64,000 nucleotides of DNA from Candidatus Celerinatantimonas neptuna (GCA_911810475.1 OU461276.1:3659501-3723500), one strand, 5' to 3'. Counted from the first letter of the stretch, positions 8,718-19,214 are shown. A program made the numbers and translations. Notes: a model not told the origin generated them from the letters alone.

Positions 8718-9956
8718 TTAGATCTTTTTGAAAATCAAAGATCCATTCGTACCACCAAAGCCAAATGAATTGGACAACGTATATTCCAAATCAGCCTTGC
8801 GGGATTGCCCTGGCACATAATCCAGATTACAACCTTCGCCAGGATTATCGAGGTTAATTGTCGGTGGGACAATTTGATCTCGAAGTGCCAGAATAGAGAA
8901 AATAGCCTCTATCGCCCCAGCAGCTCCTAAAAGGTGGCCGGTCATTGATTTAGTTGAACTTACTAAAACCTTATTAGCATGCTCACCAAAAACTGTTTCA
9001 ACAGCCTGACTTTCAGCAATATCACCTGTCATGGTTGATGTACCATGTGCATTGATATACCCCACCTGAGATGGGTTGATATGTGCATCATTAAGTGCAT
9101 TTTTCATGGCCAGAGCGGCACCTGCACCATCTGCTGGTGGCGCAGTCATATGATATGAATCACCACTCATGCCAAACCCTGACAACTCAGCATAAATTTT
9201 TGCGCCGCGAGCTTTTGCGTGTTCGTACTCTTCGAGAATCAAAGCCCCTGCACCATCGCCTAAAACAAAACCATCTCGGTCTTTGTCCCATGGACGGCTT
9301 GCCGCTTGAGGGTCATCATTACGACTACTCAACGCTTTTGCTGCAGCGAATCCACCCATACCTAAACGGGTCGATGCTTTCTCTGCACCACCGGCAAACA
9401 TCACATCAGCATCGCCATATGCAATAATACGCGCCGCCATGCCGATCGAATGAGTACCAGTGGTACAAGCTGTTGCCATGGCAATATTCGGACCTTTTGC
9501 TCCTGTCATAATTGACAGATGTCCAGCAACCATATTAATAATGGTAGAAGGTACGAAAAACGGACTAATTTTACGAGGACCACCTGCGACTAAATTACCG
9601 TGGTTCTGCTCGATAAGTCCCAAGCCACCAATACCGGATCCAATTGAGATGCCAACGCGATCAGCGTTTCCATCTGTTATAGACAGATTCGCATCCTCTG
9701 CAGCCATTAAGCCTGCAGCAATCCCATATTGAATAAATAAATCCATTTTGCGCTGATTTTTCTTTGCAATGTATTTATCAGCTTCAAAATTTTTAACTAA
9801 ACCAGCGAAACGAGTCGGAAAACCTTCTGTATCAAAATGCTCAATCGGTACGATACCGCTCTGGCCTGCTAGAAGTGCTTTCCATGAATCTTCCGCCGTA
9901 TTTCCTACCGGCGATAACATGCCAATGCCGGTCACAACCACTCTGCGCTTTGCCAC
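8718..9956 (-). CDS. fabF: 3-oxoacyl-ACP synthase II (KASII) FabF
   Basis: Condensing enzyme for fatty-acid elongation, including palmitoleate to cis-vaccenate; 412 aa (E. coli 413). The Cys-His-His catalytic set is complete: [10 protein letters not shown] (Cys164), [11 protein letters not shown] (His near 304) and [10 protein letters not shown] (His near 341). The start is GTG 9956 with a strong GGAGG. It lies 73 bp downstream of acpP, with a hairpin in between. Confidence 0.97.
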   Translation of the reverse strand: MAKRRVVVTGIGMLSPVGNTAEDSWKALLAGQSGIVPIEHFDTEGFPTRFAGLVKNFEADKYIAKKNQRKMDLFIQYGIAAGLMAAEDANLSITDGNADRVGISIGSGIGGLGLIEQNHGNLVAGGPRKISPFFVPSTIINMVAGHLSIMTGAKGPNIAMATACTTGTHSIGMAARIIAYGDADVMFAGGAEKASTRLGMGGFAAAKALSSRNDDPQAASRPWDKDRDGFVLGDGAGALILEEYEHAKARGAKIYAELSGFGMSGDSYHMTAPPADGAGAALAMKNALNDAHINPSQVGYINAHGTSTMTGDIAESQAVETVFGEHANKVLVSSTKSMTGHLLGAAGAIEAIFSILALRDQIVPPTINLDNPGEGCNLDYVPGQSRKADLEYTLSNSFGFGGTNGSLIFKKI

Positions 9957-9984
9957 AGATTAGCCTCCATAAACGGAAAAGAAA

Positions 9985-10023
9985 GAAGGTAAAGACAAAA
10001 CAGGCAGCAAAGCTACCTGTTTT
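9985..10023 (-). terminator. Attenuator-like hairpin between acpP and fabF
   Basis: On the minus strand AAAACAGGTAGC (10023-10012) pairs with GCTGCCTGTTTT (10008-9997), followed by a T-rich stretch. This would let acpP be made in excess over fabF, as is normal for this abundant carrier protein. Confidence 0.6.
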
Positions 10024-10029
10024 AGAAGA

Positions 10030-10266
10030 TTAATCTTGATTAGCAAGAATGTAATCAATCGCTGATTGAACGGTAGTGATTTTTTCTGCTTCTTCATCTG
10101 GAATTTCAGTATCGAATTCTTCTTCCAAAGCCATCACCAGCTCAACAGTATCCAAAGAATCAGCACCTAAATCATCAACAAATGATGCTTCAGATTTCAC
10201 TTCATCTTCACCAACACCAAGCTGTTCGATGATAATCTTCTTTACACGTTCTTCGATTGTGCTCAT
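10030..10266 (-). CDS. acpP: Acyl carrier protein
   Basis: Carries growing acyl chains on a 4'-phosphopantetheine attached to Ser37 of the GADSLD motif. 78 aa, strongly acidic, and almost the same as the E. coli protein ([18 protein letters not shown]). ATG start. Its own promoter is predicted in the 150-bp gap after fabG. Confidence 0.99.
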   Translation of the reverse strand: MSTIEERVKKIIIEQLGVGEDEVKSEASFVDDLGADSLDTVELVMALEEEFDTEIPDEEAEKITTVQSAIDYILANQD

Positions 10267-10311
10267 GACAATAATTTTCCTTTGTATAATACGCTTTTGC
10301 GTTGTTGCGAT

Positions 10312-10339
10312 AGTGTATTCAAACCGCGAAAAGTTTCAA
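10312..10339 (-). promoter_or_regulatory. Predicted promoter for acpP
   Basis: TTGAAA (10339-10334) and TACACT (10317-10312) on the minus strand, 16-bp spacer. The leader to the acpP ATG is about 40 bases. No experimental support. Confidence 0.55.
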
Positions 10340-10416
10340 CCCCTTATGGTGAATCTTAGCCACGATTTTTTACTATAAATAATGGCAAATACAAAATTTA
10401 ATTGTTTATTGAACAA

Positions 10417-11151
10417 TTAAGACATGTACATTCCACCATTAACGTGAATTGTTTCACCCGTAATATATGCAGCATCATCACTAGCCAAAAAAGCAACTAC
10501 TTTAGCTATTTCTTCCGCAGAACCGAGCCGATTCATAGGAACTTCACTCAAAATGCTCTGACGCTGTTCTTCATCCAATTCCCGGGTCATATCTGTTTCA
10601 ATAAAACCGGGAGCAACGGCATTAACAGTGATTCCTCGTGATGCGACTTCCTTCGCCATAGATCGGGTAAAGCCTAAAATACCAGCTTTTGCTGCTGCAT
10701 AATTTACTTGCCCGGCATTTCCCATTGAACCGACAACAGAGCCTATTGTAATAATTCGCCCTGCACGTTTTTTCATCATTCCACGTAAGACAGCTTTAGA
10801 TAATTTAAACACAGAAGTCAGATTTGTTGAGATCACATCATCCCAATCCAAATCTTTCATCCTCATCATCAAATTATCTCGAGTGATTCCAGCATTATTA
10901 ATCAATATATCGATGCTATCAAAATTTTCTTTTATTTTACTGAACAAATTATTGATCGAATCGACGTCAGTTACATCAAGTTGCATCCCCTGGCCTTTGC
11001 TACCAAGATATTGACCGATCTTATCAGCCCCGGATTCAGATGTTGCAGTTCCGATGACTGTAGCGCCACGGCTGATTAATTCAAGAGCAATAGCTTTACC
11101 AATACCCCTGCTAGCACCAGTGACTAACGCAACTTTACCCGTCAAAGACAT
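10417..11151 (-). CDS. fabG: 3-oxoacyl-ACP reductase FabG
   Basis: NADPH-dependent reductase of the fatty-acid elongation cycle, 244 aa, the E. coli length. Short-chain dehydrogenase fold: TGASRGIGKA nucleotide motif, NNAG, and the catalytic Ser138, Tyr151 and Lys155 (YAAAK). The C-terminus GETIHVNGGMYM is typical. It lies 12 bp after fabD. An AT-rich inverted repeat overlaps its stop codon (10399-10420) and may help end transcription. Confidence 0.98.
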   Translation of the reverse strand: MSLTGKVALVTGASRGIGKAIALELISRGATVIGTATSESGADKIGQYLGSKGQGMQLDVTDVDSINNLFSKIKENFDSIDILINNAGITRDNLMMRMKDLDWDDVISTNLTSVFKLSKAVLRGMMKKRAGRIITIGSVVGSMGNAGQVNYAAAKAGILGFTRSMAKEVASRGITVNAVAPGFIETDMTRELDEEQRQSILSEVPMNRLGSAEEIAKVVAFLASDDAAYITGETIHVNGGMYMS

Positions 11152-11163
11152 TAGACTTAATCC

Positions 11164-12102
11164 TTATTTTGAAATAGCTTCAATTGCGGCATCTAAAGAT
11201 GCACGATCATTTATTGATACAGAAGATAATTTTCGATTGATTCGCTTAGTTAAACCAGCAAGGACTTTACCCGGGCCACATTCAACTAGCACAGAAACGC
11301 CTTCTGAAGCCATAAATTCAACAGTTGATGCCCATTGTACTGGACTATATAACTGTTTCACCAGCGCATCTTTTATTGCTGAAATATCATGACAAATTGC
11401 TACATCAACATTGTTGACTACTTTTATTTCAGGCGTGTTCAGCTCAATCGATTCTAAATATTTAGATAATTTTTCTGCTGCCGGGCGCATTAATTCACAA
11501 TGAGAAGGGACACTCACAGGCAAAGGCAAAGCCCTTTTTGCTCCCGCTTCTTTACATAACGTATTAGCTCTTTCCACCGCTGTTTTGTTTCCGGCAATAA
11601 CAACCTGTCCCGGTGAATTGAAATTAACAGGAGATACAACCTCACCTTGAGCTGCATCCAAACAAGCAGCAATAATAGCGTCATTATCAAGCCCAATAAT
11701 GGCCGACATAGCCCCTACTCCAACAGGAACCGCCTGTTGCATCAGTTGTCCTCTTAATTCCACTAATTTTATTGCGTCTGAAAAATTAAAAACACCGGCA
11801 CACGTTAATGCAGAATATTCACCTAAACTATGCCCGGCTAAAAACTCAGGCATACCATCTGAATGATCTTGCCATAATCGCCACATAGCGATCGAACACG
11901 ATAAAAGCGCAGGCTGAGTGACTGATGTATCATTTAATTTTTCAGCAGGTCCTGCTGAAATAACATCAGCCAAATTATATCCAAGCGCATCAGAAGCTTC
12001 TTGAAAGGTTTGCTGAACTATTGTACTTGCCTCAGCCAGCTCAGATAACATTCCGACAAATTGGGAACCTTGACCGGGAAATACAAAAGCAAATTTTGAC
12101 AT
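11164..12102 (-). CDS. fabD: Malonyl-CoA:ACP transacylase FabD
   Basis: Loads malonyl groups on to ACP. 312 aa (E. coli 309). The nucleophile elbow GHSLGEYSAL has Ser92. FVFPGQGSQ at the N-terminus and the C-terminal VLVECGPGKVL are family signatures. ATG start. Upstream lies a 172-bp gap and then plsX; fabH, normally here, is absent. Confidence 0.97.
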   Translation of the reverse strand: MSKFAFVFPGQGSQFVGMLSELAEASTIVQQTFQEASDALGYNLADVISAGPAEKLNDTSVTQPALLSCSIAMWRLWQDHSDGMPEFLAGHSLGEYSALTCAGVFNFSDAIKLVELRGQLMQQAVPVGVGAMSAIIGLDNDAIIAACLDAAQGEVVSPVNFNSPGQVVIAGNKTAVERANTLCKEAGAKRALPLPVSVPSHCELMRPAAEKLSKYLESIELNTPEIKVVNNVDVAICHDISAIKDALVKQLYSPVQWASTVEFMASEGVSVLVECGPGKVLAGLTKRINRKLSSVSINDRASLDAAIEAISK

Positions 12103-12274
12103 GAAAGTTCCTACTTAATTCTAAATTCGGTTTAAACCCAAAGGGTTAATACCATTAAAACGGCAAATCAAATTCCAATGGGGGGAAAGTATAGCCGTTT
12201 CGGCGGTACTTCCCAAGTCCATCTTTGAAGAGATAGATCTATCCACGCATAAAAAAATGTAAATATTCACAGAA

Positions 12275-13303
12275 TCATGATGTTTTTTTAGGCATCCATT
12301 CCTGCAGTTGTTCTCCAATCATCCGCGGAATTTGATGTTGATATAATTCGACGGCTTCCTGGATTGCACGAAAGAAAGCTGACTGGTTAGCACCACCATG
12401 ACTTTTTACAACGATGCCATCCAACCCCAAAAGACAAGCGCCATTATATCGCTGTGGTGAAAGCTGTGTAATTTGTGTTGCAAGTTCAGGCATTAAAAAA
12501 CGCATGCATAATCGTTTTAGCATATTAGAAGACAGTTGTTGTTTTATTATTTTAAGTACATACTCAGCTGTTCCCTCAGCAGTTTTTAAAGCAACATTTC
12601 CGACAAATCCATCACAGACAATGACGTCGACATCTCCATTGAAAATTCTATTTCCTTCAATATTTCCACGAAAATCGACGAAATCACATTGCTTTAGCCG
12701 AACTGCTGTTTTTTTAATAGACTCACTTCCTTTTATTGACTCGCGCCCAATATTTAGGAGTGCAACCTTTGGTGTATCTATTCCCCACAGCTGACATACC
12801 AGAATACTTCCCATCATCGCAAATTGGAAAAGAAGCTGGTCTCCACTATTAATATTTGCTCCAAGGTCAAGCATGACTGTTTGAGTATTTTTATGCGTTG
12901 GGAAAATACTAATTAGTGCCGGTCTTGTTATACCAGGTAAAGGTTTTAAAACACTTCGGGCCAAAGCCATCAACGCCCCTGTATTTCCTGCACTAATACA
13001 AGCTTGGGCCTGACCAATAGCGACTTGCTCTAGAGCAAGTCGCATCGATGAATGACGGCCAGCCTTTAAGGCATTCGATGGTTTGTCTTCATCTGAAATA
13101 ATTTCTTGAGTATGTAAGATTGAAATGCGATGACTCTGGGTTAACTGATGACAAGCTAATTCAGAACCGATTTGAGCTCTATCACCAACTAGAAAAAAAT
13201 GGATATAAGGATAATGACTTATAGCTTGTTGGACAGCAGGAACAATAACAGAGGGGCCATAATCGCCCCCCATAGCATCTAACGCTAAGGTTAGATGTTG
13301 CAA
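12275..13303 (-). CDS. plsX: Phosphate acyltransferase PlsX
   Basis: Makes acyl-phosphate from acyl-ACP for phospholipid synthesis. 342 aa from TTG 13303 (MQHLTLALDAMGGDYGP), with TAAGG about 8 bases upstream and 10 bp after the rpmF stop. An ATG at 13357 would add 18 residues without family similarity and would overlap rpmF by 44 bp, so I reject it. The DAMGGD, ISAGNTGA and CDGFVGNV motifs identify the family. The rpmF-plsX pairing is conserved in many bacteria. Confidence 0.95.
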   Translation of the reverse strand: MQHLTLALDAMGGDYGPSVIVPAVQQAISHYPYIHFFLVGDRAQIGSELACHQLTQSHRISILHTQEIISDEDKPSNALKAGRHSSMRLALEQVAIGQAQACISAGNTGALMALARSVLKPLPGITRPALISIFPTHKNTQTVMLDLGANINSGDQLLFQFAMMGSILVCQLWGIDTPKVALLNIGRESIKGSESIKKTAVRLKQCDFVDFRGNIEGNRIFNGDVDVIVCDGFVGNVALKTAEGTAEYVLKIIKQQLSSNMLKRLCMRFLMPELATQITQLSPQRYNGACLLGLDGIVVKSHGGANQSAFFRAIQEAVELYQHQIPRMIGEQLQEWMPKKTS

Positions 13304-13313
13304 CGATGCGGCC

Positions 13314-13487
13314 TTACTTGTTAATAACTTTTTGGCCACGATAGTAGCCATCCGCACTTACATGATGGCGCAGGTGAGTTTCACCTGAAGTTTTATCAAC
13401 GCTAAGAGCTGCATTATTAGTGATCGCATCATGAGAACGACGCATGCCACGCTTAGATCGGGTTTTACGGTTTTGCTGAACGGCCAT
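13314..13487 (-). CDS. rpmF: 50S ribosomal protein L32
   Basis: 57-aa ribosomal protein, translated directly: begins [20 protein letters not shown] and ends [11 protein letters not shown]. Nearly identical in plan to E. coli L32. ATG 13487 with GAGAAAGG upstream. It follows yceD by 12 bp, and yceD-rpmF-plsX is a conserved operon. Confidence 0.98.
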   Translation of the reverse strand: MAVQQNRKTRSKRGMRRSHDAITNNAALSVDKTSGETHLRHHVSADGYYRGQKVINK

Positions 13488-13499
13488 TGACCCTTTCTC

Positions 13500-14030
13500 C
13501 TAATTATCTTTTTTCAAACTTCGTAAAATAGCAAATGGATTGGGCTGCTTCTCTTCTTCCTGAACTTTAATTTCACCAAATGTTTGAACTACTTGCTGAA
13601 TCCCACATGACTCTATTGAGTGCTTAGCAATCAAAGGTAAAGCCAATAAAAACTCATCTTCGATCAAACGATACAAGTGAAACTCATGGTTCTCATTAAG
13701 TTCAAGAGGCTCATAAGCCTCCGGCAATTCATCTGCCTGGTTATTCTGATCTACTGGAGAATACTGAAACTCAACAACCAACGGCTGAACTAATTCACCC
13801 CTACAGCGTTGACATTCCAATGTTACTTCAGTAACTGCCTTGCCTGTCATGACTACCAGCCCCTGAGGATCTATAGCAAATCGAATCCAGACTTCGGCAT
13901 CCTTATTTATAGCTAAGGTAGATTCCGCTAATCGAGGCATCTGCTCTTTGAGTAGAATTCCTTCATAATCCAATCGGCGTTTAGCCGCCCGGAACGGTTC
14001 GACCTCAACTGGTAATTTAACCTTCTGCAT
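13500..14030 (-). CDS. yceD: YceD (DUF177) protein, 23S rRNA accumulation factor
   Basis: Small DUF177 protein linked in the literature to 23S rRNA accumulation; biochemical role unclear. 176 aa (E. coli 173). It contains the conserved CQRC pair near residues 93-96, a glutamate-rich middle and the C-terminal NPFAILRSLK motif. ATG 14030. First gene of the leftward rpmF-plsX-fab block, divergent from maf/yceF. Confidence 0.93.
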   Translation of the reverse strand: MQKVKLPVEVEPFRAAKRRLDYEGILLKEQMPRLAESTLAINKDAEVWIRFAIDPQGLVVMTGKAVTEVTLECQRCRGELVQPLVVEFQYSPVDQNNQADELPEAYEPLELNENHEFHLYRLIEDEFLLALPLIAKHSIESCGIQQVVQTFGEIKVQEEEKQPNPFAILRSLKKDN

Positions 14031-14158
14031 AGGGCGCGCATGATATAGTTAGAGAGCTTGATAGTCAAAGGGTTTTAGCAAAAAACTATTTTTTCTCGTT
14101 CTCGCTTAACCATATAACAGAGTTTACAATCTAGTTTTTAGAATAGCGAGATTATTTT

Positions 14159-14746
14159 ATGGGGCAAGAAATCATCCTGGCATCAAGTTCTCCTTATCGT
14201 CGTCAATTATTATCAAAACTAGGTATTCGCTTCAACTACGATTCCCCGAATATAGATGAAACACCCTATCCAGATGAATCTGCAGAACATCTTGTTACAC
14301 GGTTATCAATTGCCAAAGCAAAAGCGCTCGCTGCAAAATATACCGACCACATCATTATCGGTAGTGATCAGGTATGCACTGTTAATGAGGTCATTATGGG
14401 CAAACCAGGAAATCATTTTACGGCCTGTCATCAACTACAGATGTTAAGTGGTCAGAGAGTTAAATTTTTAACGGGATTAGCTGTATTAAATACTTCAAAT
14501 CACAAATTACAACATTGCGTTGAACCTTTTGAAGTTGTATTTAGAGTATTATCCCCACAGTTAATCGAACGATATGTTAAAGCTGATCAACCTTTTGACT
14601 GTGCAGGCAGTTTTAAAAGTGAAGGGAAAGGAATTGTATTATTCAAATCAATGCGAGGAGAAGACCCAAACAGCTTAATTGGCCTGCCACTAATTCGATT
14701 GACCAGATTTCTTGATATGGAAGGGATAAAATTATTAACGCATTAA
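14159..14746 (+). CDS. yceF: Maf-family nucleotide pyrophosphatase YceF
   Basis: Cleaves modified nucleotides (E. coli YceF acts on 7-methyl-GTP), giving the monophosphate and pyrophosphate. 195 aa. Maf signatures: ILASSSPYRRQLL at the N-terminus, GSDQV, GKPG and FDCAGSFKSEGKG. The phenylalanine-cysteine variant in that last motif fits the YceF subgroup. ATG 14159. It is divergent from yceD and convergent with rluC. Confidence 0.94.
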   Translation: MGQEIILASSSPYRRQLLSKLGIRFNYDSPNIDETPYPDESAEHLVTRLSIAKAKALAAKYTDHIIIGSDQVCTVNEVIMGKPGNHFTACHQLQMLSGQRVKFLTGLAVLNTSNHKLQHCVEPFEVVFRVLSPQLIERYVKADQPFDCAGSFKSEGKGIVLFKSMRGEDPNSLIGLPLIRLTRFLDMEGIKLLTH

Positions 14747-14865
14747 ATAGTTATTTGAAACCTGTGGAATTTATTTTGAATACAGCGACATCACTTAACA
14801 TTAGAAGCAGAGACTGTAGTAACAATAAAAGACTACAGCTCACATTCTATAGGCTTATTTATATC

Positions 14866-15828
14866 TTAATACGGTAATTGTTTAGTTAAACAATCAATTA
14901 CCCGCTGTAATTGACCATCCATTGGAGCATCTAGCTGGATCAGTTCTTTTGTTCGGGGATGCTCAAACTGAATATGAGAAGCATGCAAAAATAACCGCTT
15001 TAAGCCTAATTCAATGACTTTTTGCTGTTCATCCGATGTTGAATATTTAGTGTCACCAGCTATGCTGCATCCGATATGCTGGCAATGCACCCGAATCTGA
15101 TGAGTTCGACCGGTTATAGGAGATGCTTTAACTAGTGTCATATCACCAAGAGCCCTTTCAACTTTATAACGTGTTACTGAGGCTTTTCCATTTAACTCAT
15201 CAACTTTTACGATCCGTTCTCCTGATCGCAAAAGGTTCTTAGCCAAAGGTGCTTGTACCTTTTTGACTCTACGGGGCCATTTCCCATGAACTAACGCAAT
15301 ATAATCTTTATGAACAGTTTTTTCTCTCAACTGACGATGTAAATCTCTTAATGCACTACGTCGCTTAGCAATTATAAGTACTCCAGATGTATCACGATCT
15401 AAACGATGGACTAATTCAAGATATTTTACATCATGGCGAAGCTCCCTTAGTGCCTCAATAACACCGAAATTTAACCCGCTTCCACCATGAACAGCGAAGC
15501 CACTTGGCTTGTTCAAAACTAATAGATAATCATCTTCATACAAAATACATTGTCTAAGTTCCCCTATTTTCTTCATATTGATATTCAGATGGGAAGACTG
15601 TTTTTCTTCAACATGAACAGGCGGGATACGAACTTGATCACCAATTTGCAGTTTATAATCGGGTTTTATTCGTTTTTTGTTAACTCGGACTTCTCCTTTG
15701 CGCAAAATCCGATAAATCAAACTCTTGGGGACACCTTTTAGCAAACGTTTCAAAAAATTGTCTACTCTTTGGCCGGCCTCGTCATCACTGACGGTTACTA
15801 TTCGAACTGCGTTATTTTTCATATTCAT
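14866..15828 (-). CDS. rluC: 23S rRNA pseudouridine synthase RluC
   Basis: Isomerises uridines 955, 2504 and 2580 of 23S rRNA in E. coli. 320 aa. An N-terminal S4 RNA-binding domain (RVDNFLKRLL to EVRVNKKRIKP) precedes the RluA-type catalytic domain with HRLDRDTSG, catalytic Asp144. The C-terminal motif FLHASHIQFEHP is conserved. Divergent from rne, as in E. coli. Confidence 0.96.
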   Translation of the reverse strand: MNMKNNAVRIVTVSDDEAGQRVDNFLKRLLKGVPKSLIYRILRKGEVRVNKKRIKPDYKLQIGDQVRIPPVHVEEKQSSHLNINMKKIGELRQCILYEDDYLLVLNKPSGFAVHGGSGLNFGVIEALRELRHDVKYLELVHRLDRDTSGVLIIAKRRSALRDLHRQLREKTVHKDYIALVHGKWPRRVKKVQAPLAKNLLRSGERIVKVDELNGKASVTRYKVERALGDMTLVKASPITGRTHQIRVHCQHIGCSIAGDTKYSTSDEQQKVIELGLKRLFLHASHIQFEHPRTKELIQLDAPMDGQLQRVIDCLTKQLPY

Positions 15829-15859
15829 GGGTGATATAATATCATAGGTATTAAATTGA

Positions 15860-15888
15860 TTGCTGTAAAAATGTAGCTTTGCTATATT
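15860..15888 (+). promoter_or_regulatory. Predicted rne promoter
   Basis: TTGCTG (15860-15865), 17-bp spacer, TATATT (15883-15888). The transcript would start near 15895, giving a leader of about 330 bases; E. coli rne has a 361-base leader. Confidence 0.6.
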
Positions 15889-15894
15889 TAAGCC

Positions 15895-16224
15895 ACTTAA
15901 CGTACTGGTTTTTTAATTTTTCTAAGTACGAACTCAGGTTGCCGAAAGCCCCTTAGAATAGCGGTTTCGACACTTAAGTAATATGTAGTGAACAATTTAT
16001 TAAACAATCAAGCAGGCAAGCAATGCCGCTTTAAAACGCAAAAGCGAAAGATTTAACATCAAGTTGAACAGTCAAAGAAGATTCAGCTTGAGAGAAACGC
16101 AAATTAATGCGCCCTTAAGGACAAAGTTGCAACCGAGAGGTTCCTTACACTTTAAAAAAACACAGGGCCTGGCTGTTATAAGGCAAGTAGAGCTGTCTGT
16201 TTGGTTCATACCAAGGCAGAATGA
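15895..16224 (+). promoter_or_regulatory. rne 5' leader with hp2-like autoregulatory stem-loop
   Basis: RNase E limits its own synthesis by cutting its mRNA after sensing leader hairpins, chiefly hp2 (Rfam rne5). Here TAAGTACGAA (15923-15932) pairs with TTCGACACTTA (15966-15976) around an inner part containing GGTTGCCGAAAGCC. This fits the hp2 architecture. Long leader, no ORF of its own. Family assignment is from memory of the E. coli element and not from a covariance search. Confidence 0.65.
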
Positions 16225-19179
16225 ATGAAAAGAATGTTGATCAATGCCATGCAACTTGAAGAAATGCGTGTGGCACTTGTTGATGGCCAGAAACTATATG
16301 ATTTAGATATAGAAAGCCCAGGCCATGAACAAAAAAAAGCAAATATTTATAAGGGTAAAATTACTCGTGTTGAACCTAGCTTAGAAGCTGCATTTGTCGA
16401 TTATGGTGCTGAACGTCACGGTTTCCTACCAATAAAAGAGATAGCTCGGGGATATTTCCCAGAAGGATATATCTATAAAGGCCGCCCGTCCATTAAGGAT
16501 GCGGTCAAAGAAGGCCAGGAAGTTATCATTCAAATAGATAAGGAAGAACGAGGCAATAAAGGGGCCGCTCTCACCACATTTATCAGTCTTGCTGGTAGTT
16601 ATCTGGTTTTGATGCCAAATAATCCCCGCGCCGGGGGTATTTCCAGACGAATTGAAGGCGATGACAGAACTCAGCTCAAAGAAGCACTTAATTCCTTACA
16701 GCTCCCCAAAGGCATGGGATTAATTGTCCGTACTGCAGGCGTCGGTAAATCAGCTGAAGAACTCGAATGGGACTTAAAAGTTCTCTTAAATCATTGGGAC
16801 GCAATTAAAACGGCCGCGCAATCACAACCAGCACCGGTGCTTATCCATCAGGAAAGCAATGTTATTGTTCGTGCGATTCGTGACTATTTACGTCGTGATG
16901 TTGGTGAGATTCTCATTGACAATAAAGCTATTTATGAAGAAGCCAAACAGCATATTGCATTAGTCCGGCCTGATTTCATCAGTCGTGTAAAACGATATGA
17001 AGGTGAAGTTCCTTTATTCAATCATTACCAAATTGAATCTCAGATTGAATCAGCATTTCAGCGGGAGGTTAGTCTGCCATCAGGTGGTAGTATCGTCATC
17101 GATCCGACCGAAGCACTAACATCTATCGATATTAACTCAGCTCGAGCAACCAAAGGCGGGGATATCGAAGAAACTGCGTTACAGACAAACCTGGAAGCAG
17201 CTGATGAAATAGCAAGGCAACTCAGACTACGAGATTTAGGTGGATTAGTTGTTATCGATTTCATCGATATGACACCCGTAAAAAATCAACGTGAAGTCGA
17301 AAACCGTTTCAGAGAAGCTGTGCGACAAGATCGCGCCCGTGTTCAGATCGGTAGAATTTCCCGCTTTGGATTACTTGAAATGTCCCGCCAACGACTACGA
17401 CCTTCTCTTGGTGAATCATCGACTCACATTTGTCCTCGTTGTAATGGCCAGGGAACCATACGTGATACCGAATCTCTTGCGCTTTCTATCTTAAGACTCC
17501 TTGAAGAAGAAGCTCTTAAAGAAAATACTCATGAAGTTCGGGCAGAAGTTCCGGTATCAGTTGCAGCTTATTTATTAAATGAAAAACGGATTGCAATTAA
17601 TAAGCTCGAAAAAAGGCATTCGGTGCGGTTAATTGTTGTACCAAACCAACATATGGATACACCTCATTATGAAGTGATTCGTGTTCGCCCTAATGATCAA
17701 GCAGATGAAGCAAGCTATGAACAAATAACTGCTCAGCCTAGCCCGGTTTATCAACCCAAGGTTAATGAACAAAAACGGCCAGCAGAAGAACCTTTACTTA
17801 AAGGTTATTCTGCTATTGAACCTGCTCCGGTTATCGAATCCAGTAAAGCTCAGAAAGGCTCATCATGGTTTTCACGACTACTTCAGAAGCTCTTTAACGC
17901 TTCCGGAGAAGATAAACAACAAGATAGTCTTGCCTCTCAAAGCCCTAGCACTGTTGACTCAAGCCATTCATCAAATATAGAACGGACGCGCAAAACCAGA
18001 GAACAACGGAATAATCGTCGGCAGAATCGCACAAAACGGCGTACTGTAGAAGATAAAAATAAATCTTCTACAGCTTCTGATGACAGCAAACAACAGCCAA
18101 CAAAAGTACAAGGGAAGCAACAATCTCCGAATAAACCAAAACAAGACAAGGCTTCAGCTAAATCTAAAAAGGTTGATAACACTAAAAATCAGGCTAAAGA
18201 GAATAAAGAAAATAAATCTCAGAAAACTGAAGTGCCTGCAAAACCCCGACGTCAACAACGTCATCTGAACCGTAAGATACGGATGCAAGATCTTGTCGTT
18301 GTGCAAGAACCAGAAGTAATACCGGTCGAAAGCAATTCTCAAGATACATCAGACGTTCCAGAGATTCAGCAAAATCAAAGGGAGCTCAAACAAGTTACAC
18401 CAGCAGCCATACCAACAAATGAATCACCTGTTGAGCTAAAAGAAAAAGAGGTAAACAATAATGAATCGGGTTCTGATATATCTCTAAAACCTACAGAGGA
18501 ACCTGTTAAAGAAGAGCAAGATCAGGATAATCCATCCAAATCAACTCGACGACGTCGTCGCTCTCAACAATCACCTTATGCTGGCGAACGTAAACGCTTT
18601 AATGATTTACCTAAAGCTGATATTGAACAAAAAAATGAAAACGCAACTTCTGATGAAGAAACACTACTGGTTATTCCATTTAAAGAAGAATCCGTCAGTG
18701 ATAATAAGCCATCTATACTGGTACAGCCTTCATCTGCTTCTATCAACGATTTGCCTGCTAAATCTGATGTACTACAGACTAGTTCAGATACTGTTTTAAA
18801 AGCTTCAATATCCGAAAACAGTCAAGCTCAGGCAGAAGAACCAAGTCAACTTCCTCTAGAAATGGAGGTCAATGAACCATCACCAAAAGTAGAAAATCAG
18901 CCACAAAAAATACTAACTGATGAATCTGGAGATTATGCCCCAAGACAAGAAATCATCGAATCACAGCCCATTGATTTGTCATCTCATGTAACAAATGGCA
19001 TGTTCGGTAGTGGCCGACAGGCTTCTGCACCGATGACCAAACCAACGCATGTTGAATCAAGTACTAAAGAGATTGATATTTTGCCTTATGAGCGCTCAGA
19101 GCTTCATAAAAGTGGCCGACAAGCTGGCTTTAACGGTGCTTTGAAAAAAGCCAACGCACCAATGCAGAAGACAAACTGA
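16225..19179 (+). CDS. rne: Ribonuclease E
   Basis: Main mRNA-decay and rRNA/tRNA-processing endonuclease and scaffold of the RNA degradosome. 984 aa (E. coli 1061). The N-terminal half is very similar to E. coli: S1 domain (~35-125), DNase-I-like catalytic core with [10 protein letters not shown] (Asp ~303) and VIDFIDMTP (Asp ~346), and the Zn-link CPRCNG (~403-406). The C-terminal half is diverged and charged, but retains a membrane-binding amphipathic helix ([12 protein letters not shown], ~546-558) and an arginine-rich site like the E. coli AR2 ([13 protein letters not shown], ~675). The tail carries two copies of an SGRQA...APM pattern (~928 and ~962). ATG 16225. Terminator follows. Confidence 0.98.
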   Translation: MKRMLINAMQLEEMRVALVDGQKLYDLDIESPGHEQKKANIYKGKITRVEPSLEAAFVDYGAERHGFLPIKEIARGYFPEGYIYKGRPSIKDAVKEGQEVIIQIDKEERGNKGAALTTFISLAGSYLVLMPNNPRAGGISRRIEGDDRTQLKEALNSLQLPKGMGLIVRTAGVGKSAEELEWDLKVLLNHWDAIKTAAQSQPAPVLIHQESNVIVRAIRDYLRRDVGEILIDNKAIYEEAKQHIALVRPDFISRVKRYEGEVPLFNHYQIESQIESAFQREVSLPSGGSIVIDPTEALTSIDINSARATKGGDIEETALQTNLEAADEIARQLRLRDLGGLVVIDFIDMTPVKNQREVENRFREAVRQDRARVQIGRISRFGLLEMSRQRLRPSLGESSTHICPRCNGQGTIRDTESLALSILRLLEEEALKENTHEVRAEVPVSVAAYLLNEKRIAINKLEKRHSVRLIVVPNQHMDTPHYEVIRVRPNDQADEASYEQITAQPSPVYQPKVNEQKRPAEEPLLKGYSAIEPAPVIESSKAQKGSSWFSRLLQKLFNASGEDKQQDSLASQSPSTVDSSHSSNIERTRKTREQRNNRRQNRTKRRTVEDKNKSSTASDDSKQQPTKVQGKQQSPNKPKQDKASAKSKKVDNTKNQAKENKENKSQKTEVPAKPRRQQRHLNRKIRMQDLVVVQEPEVIPVESNSQDTSDVPEIQQNQRELKQVTPAAIPTNESPVELKEKEVNNNESGSDISLKPTEEPVKEEQDQDNPSKSTRRRRRSQQSPYAGERKRFNDLPKADIEQKNENATSDEETLLVIPFKEESVSDNKPSILVQPSSASINDLPAKSDVLQTSSDTVLKASISENSQAQAEEPSQLPLEMEVNEPSPKVENQPQKILTDESGDYAPRQEIIESQPIDLSSHVTNGMFGSGRQASAPMTKPTHVESSTKEIDILPYERSELHKSGRQAGFNGALKKANAPMQKTN

Positions 19180-19214
19180 TCTAATTTGGTGCATTTTTAA
19201 CATGTATTGAAGTT

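Noticed and set aside
12121-12318. 65-codon ORF in the plsX-fabD gap as a fabH remnant
   Set aside because: Its translation shows no KASIII motif and overlaps the end of plsX in another frame.
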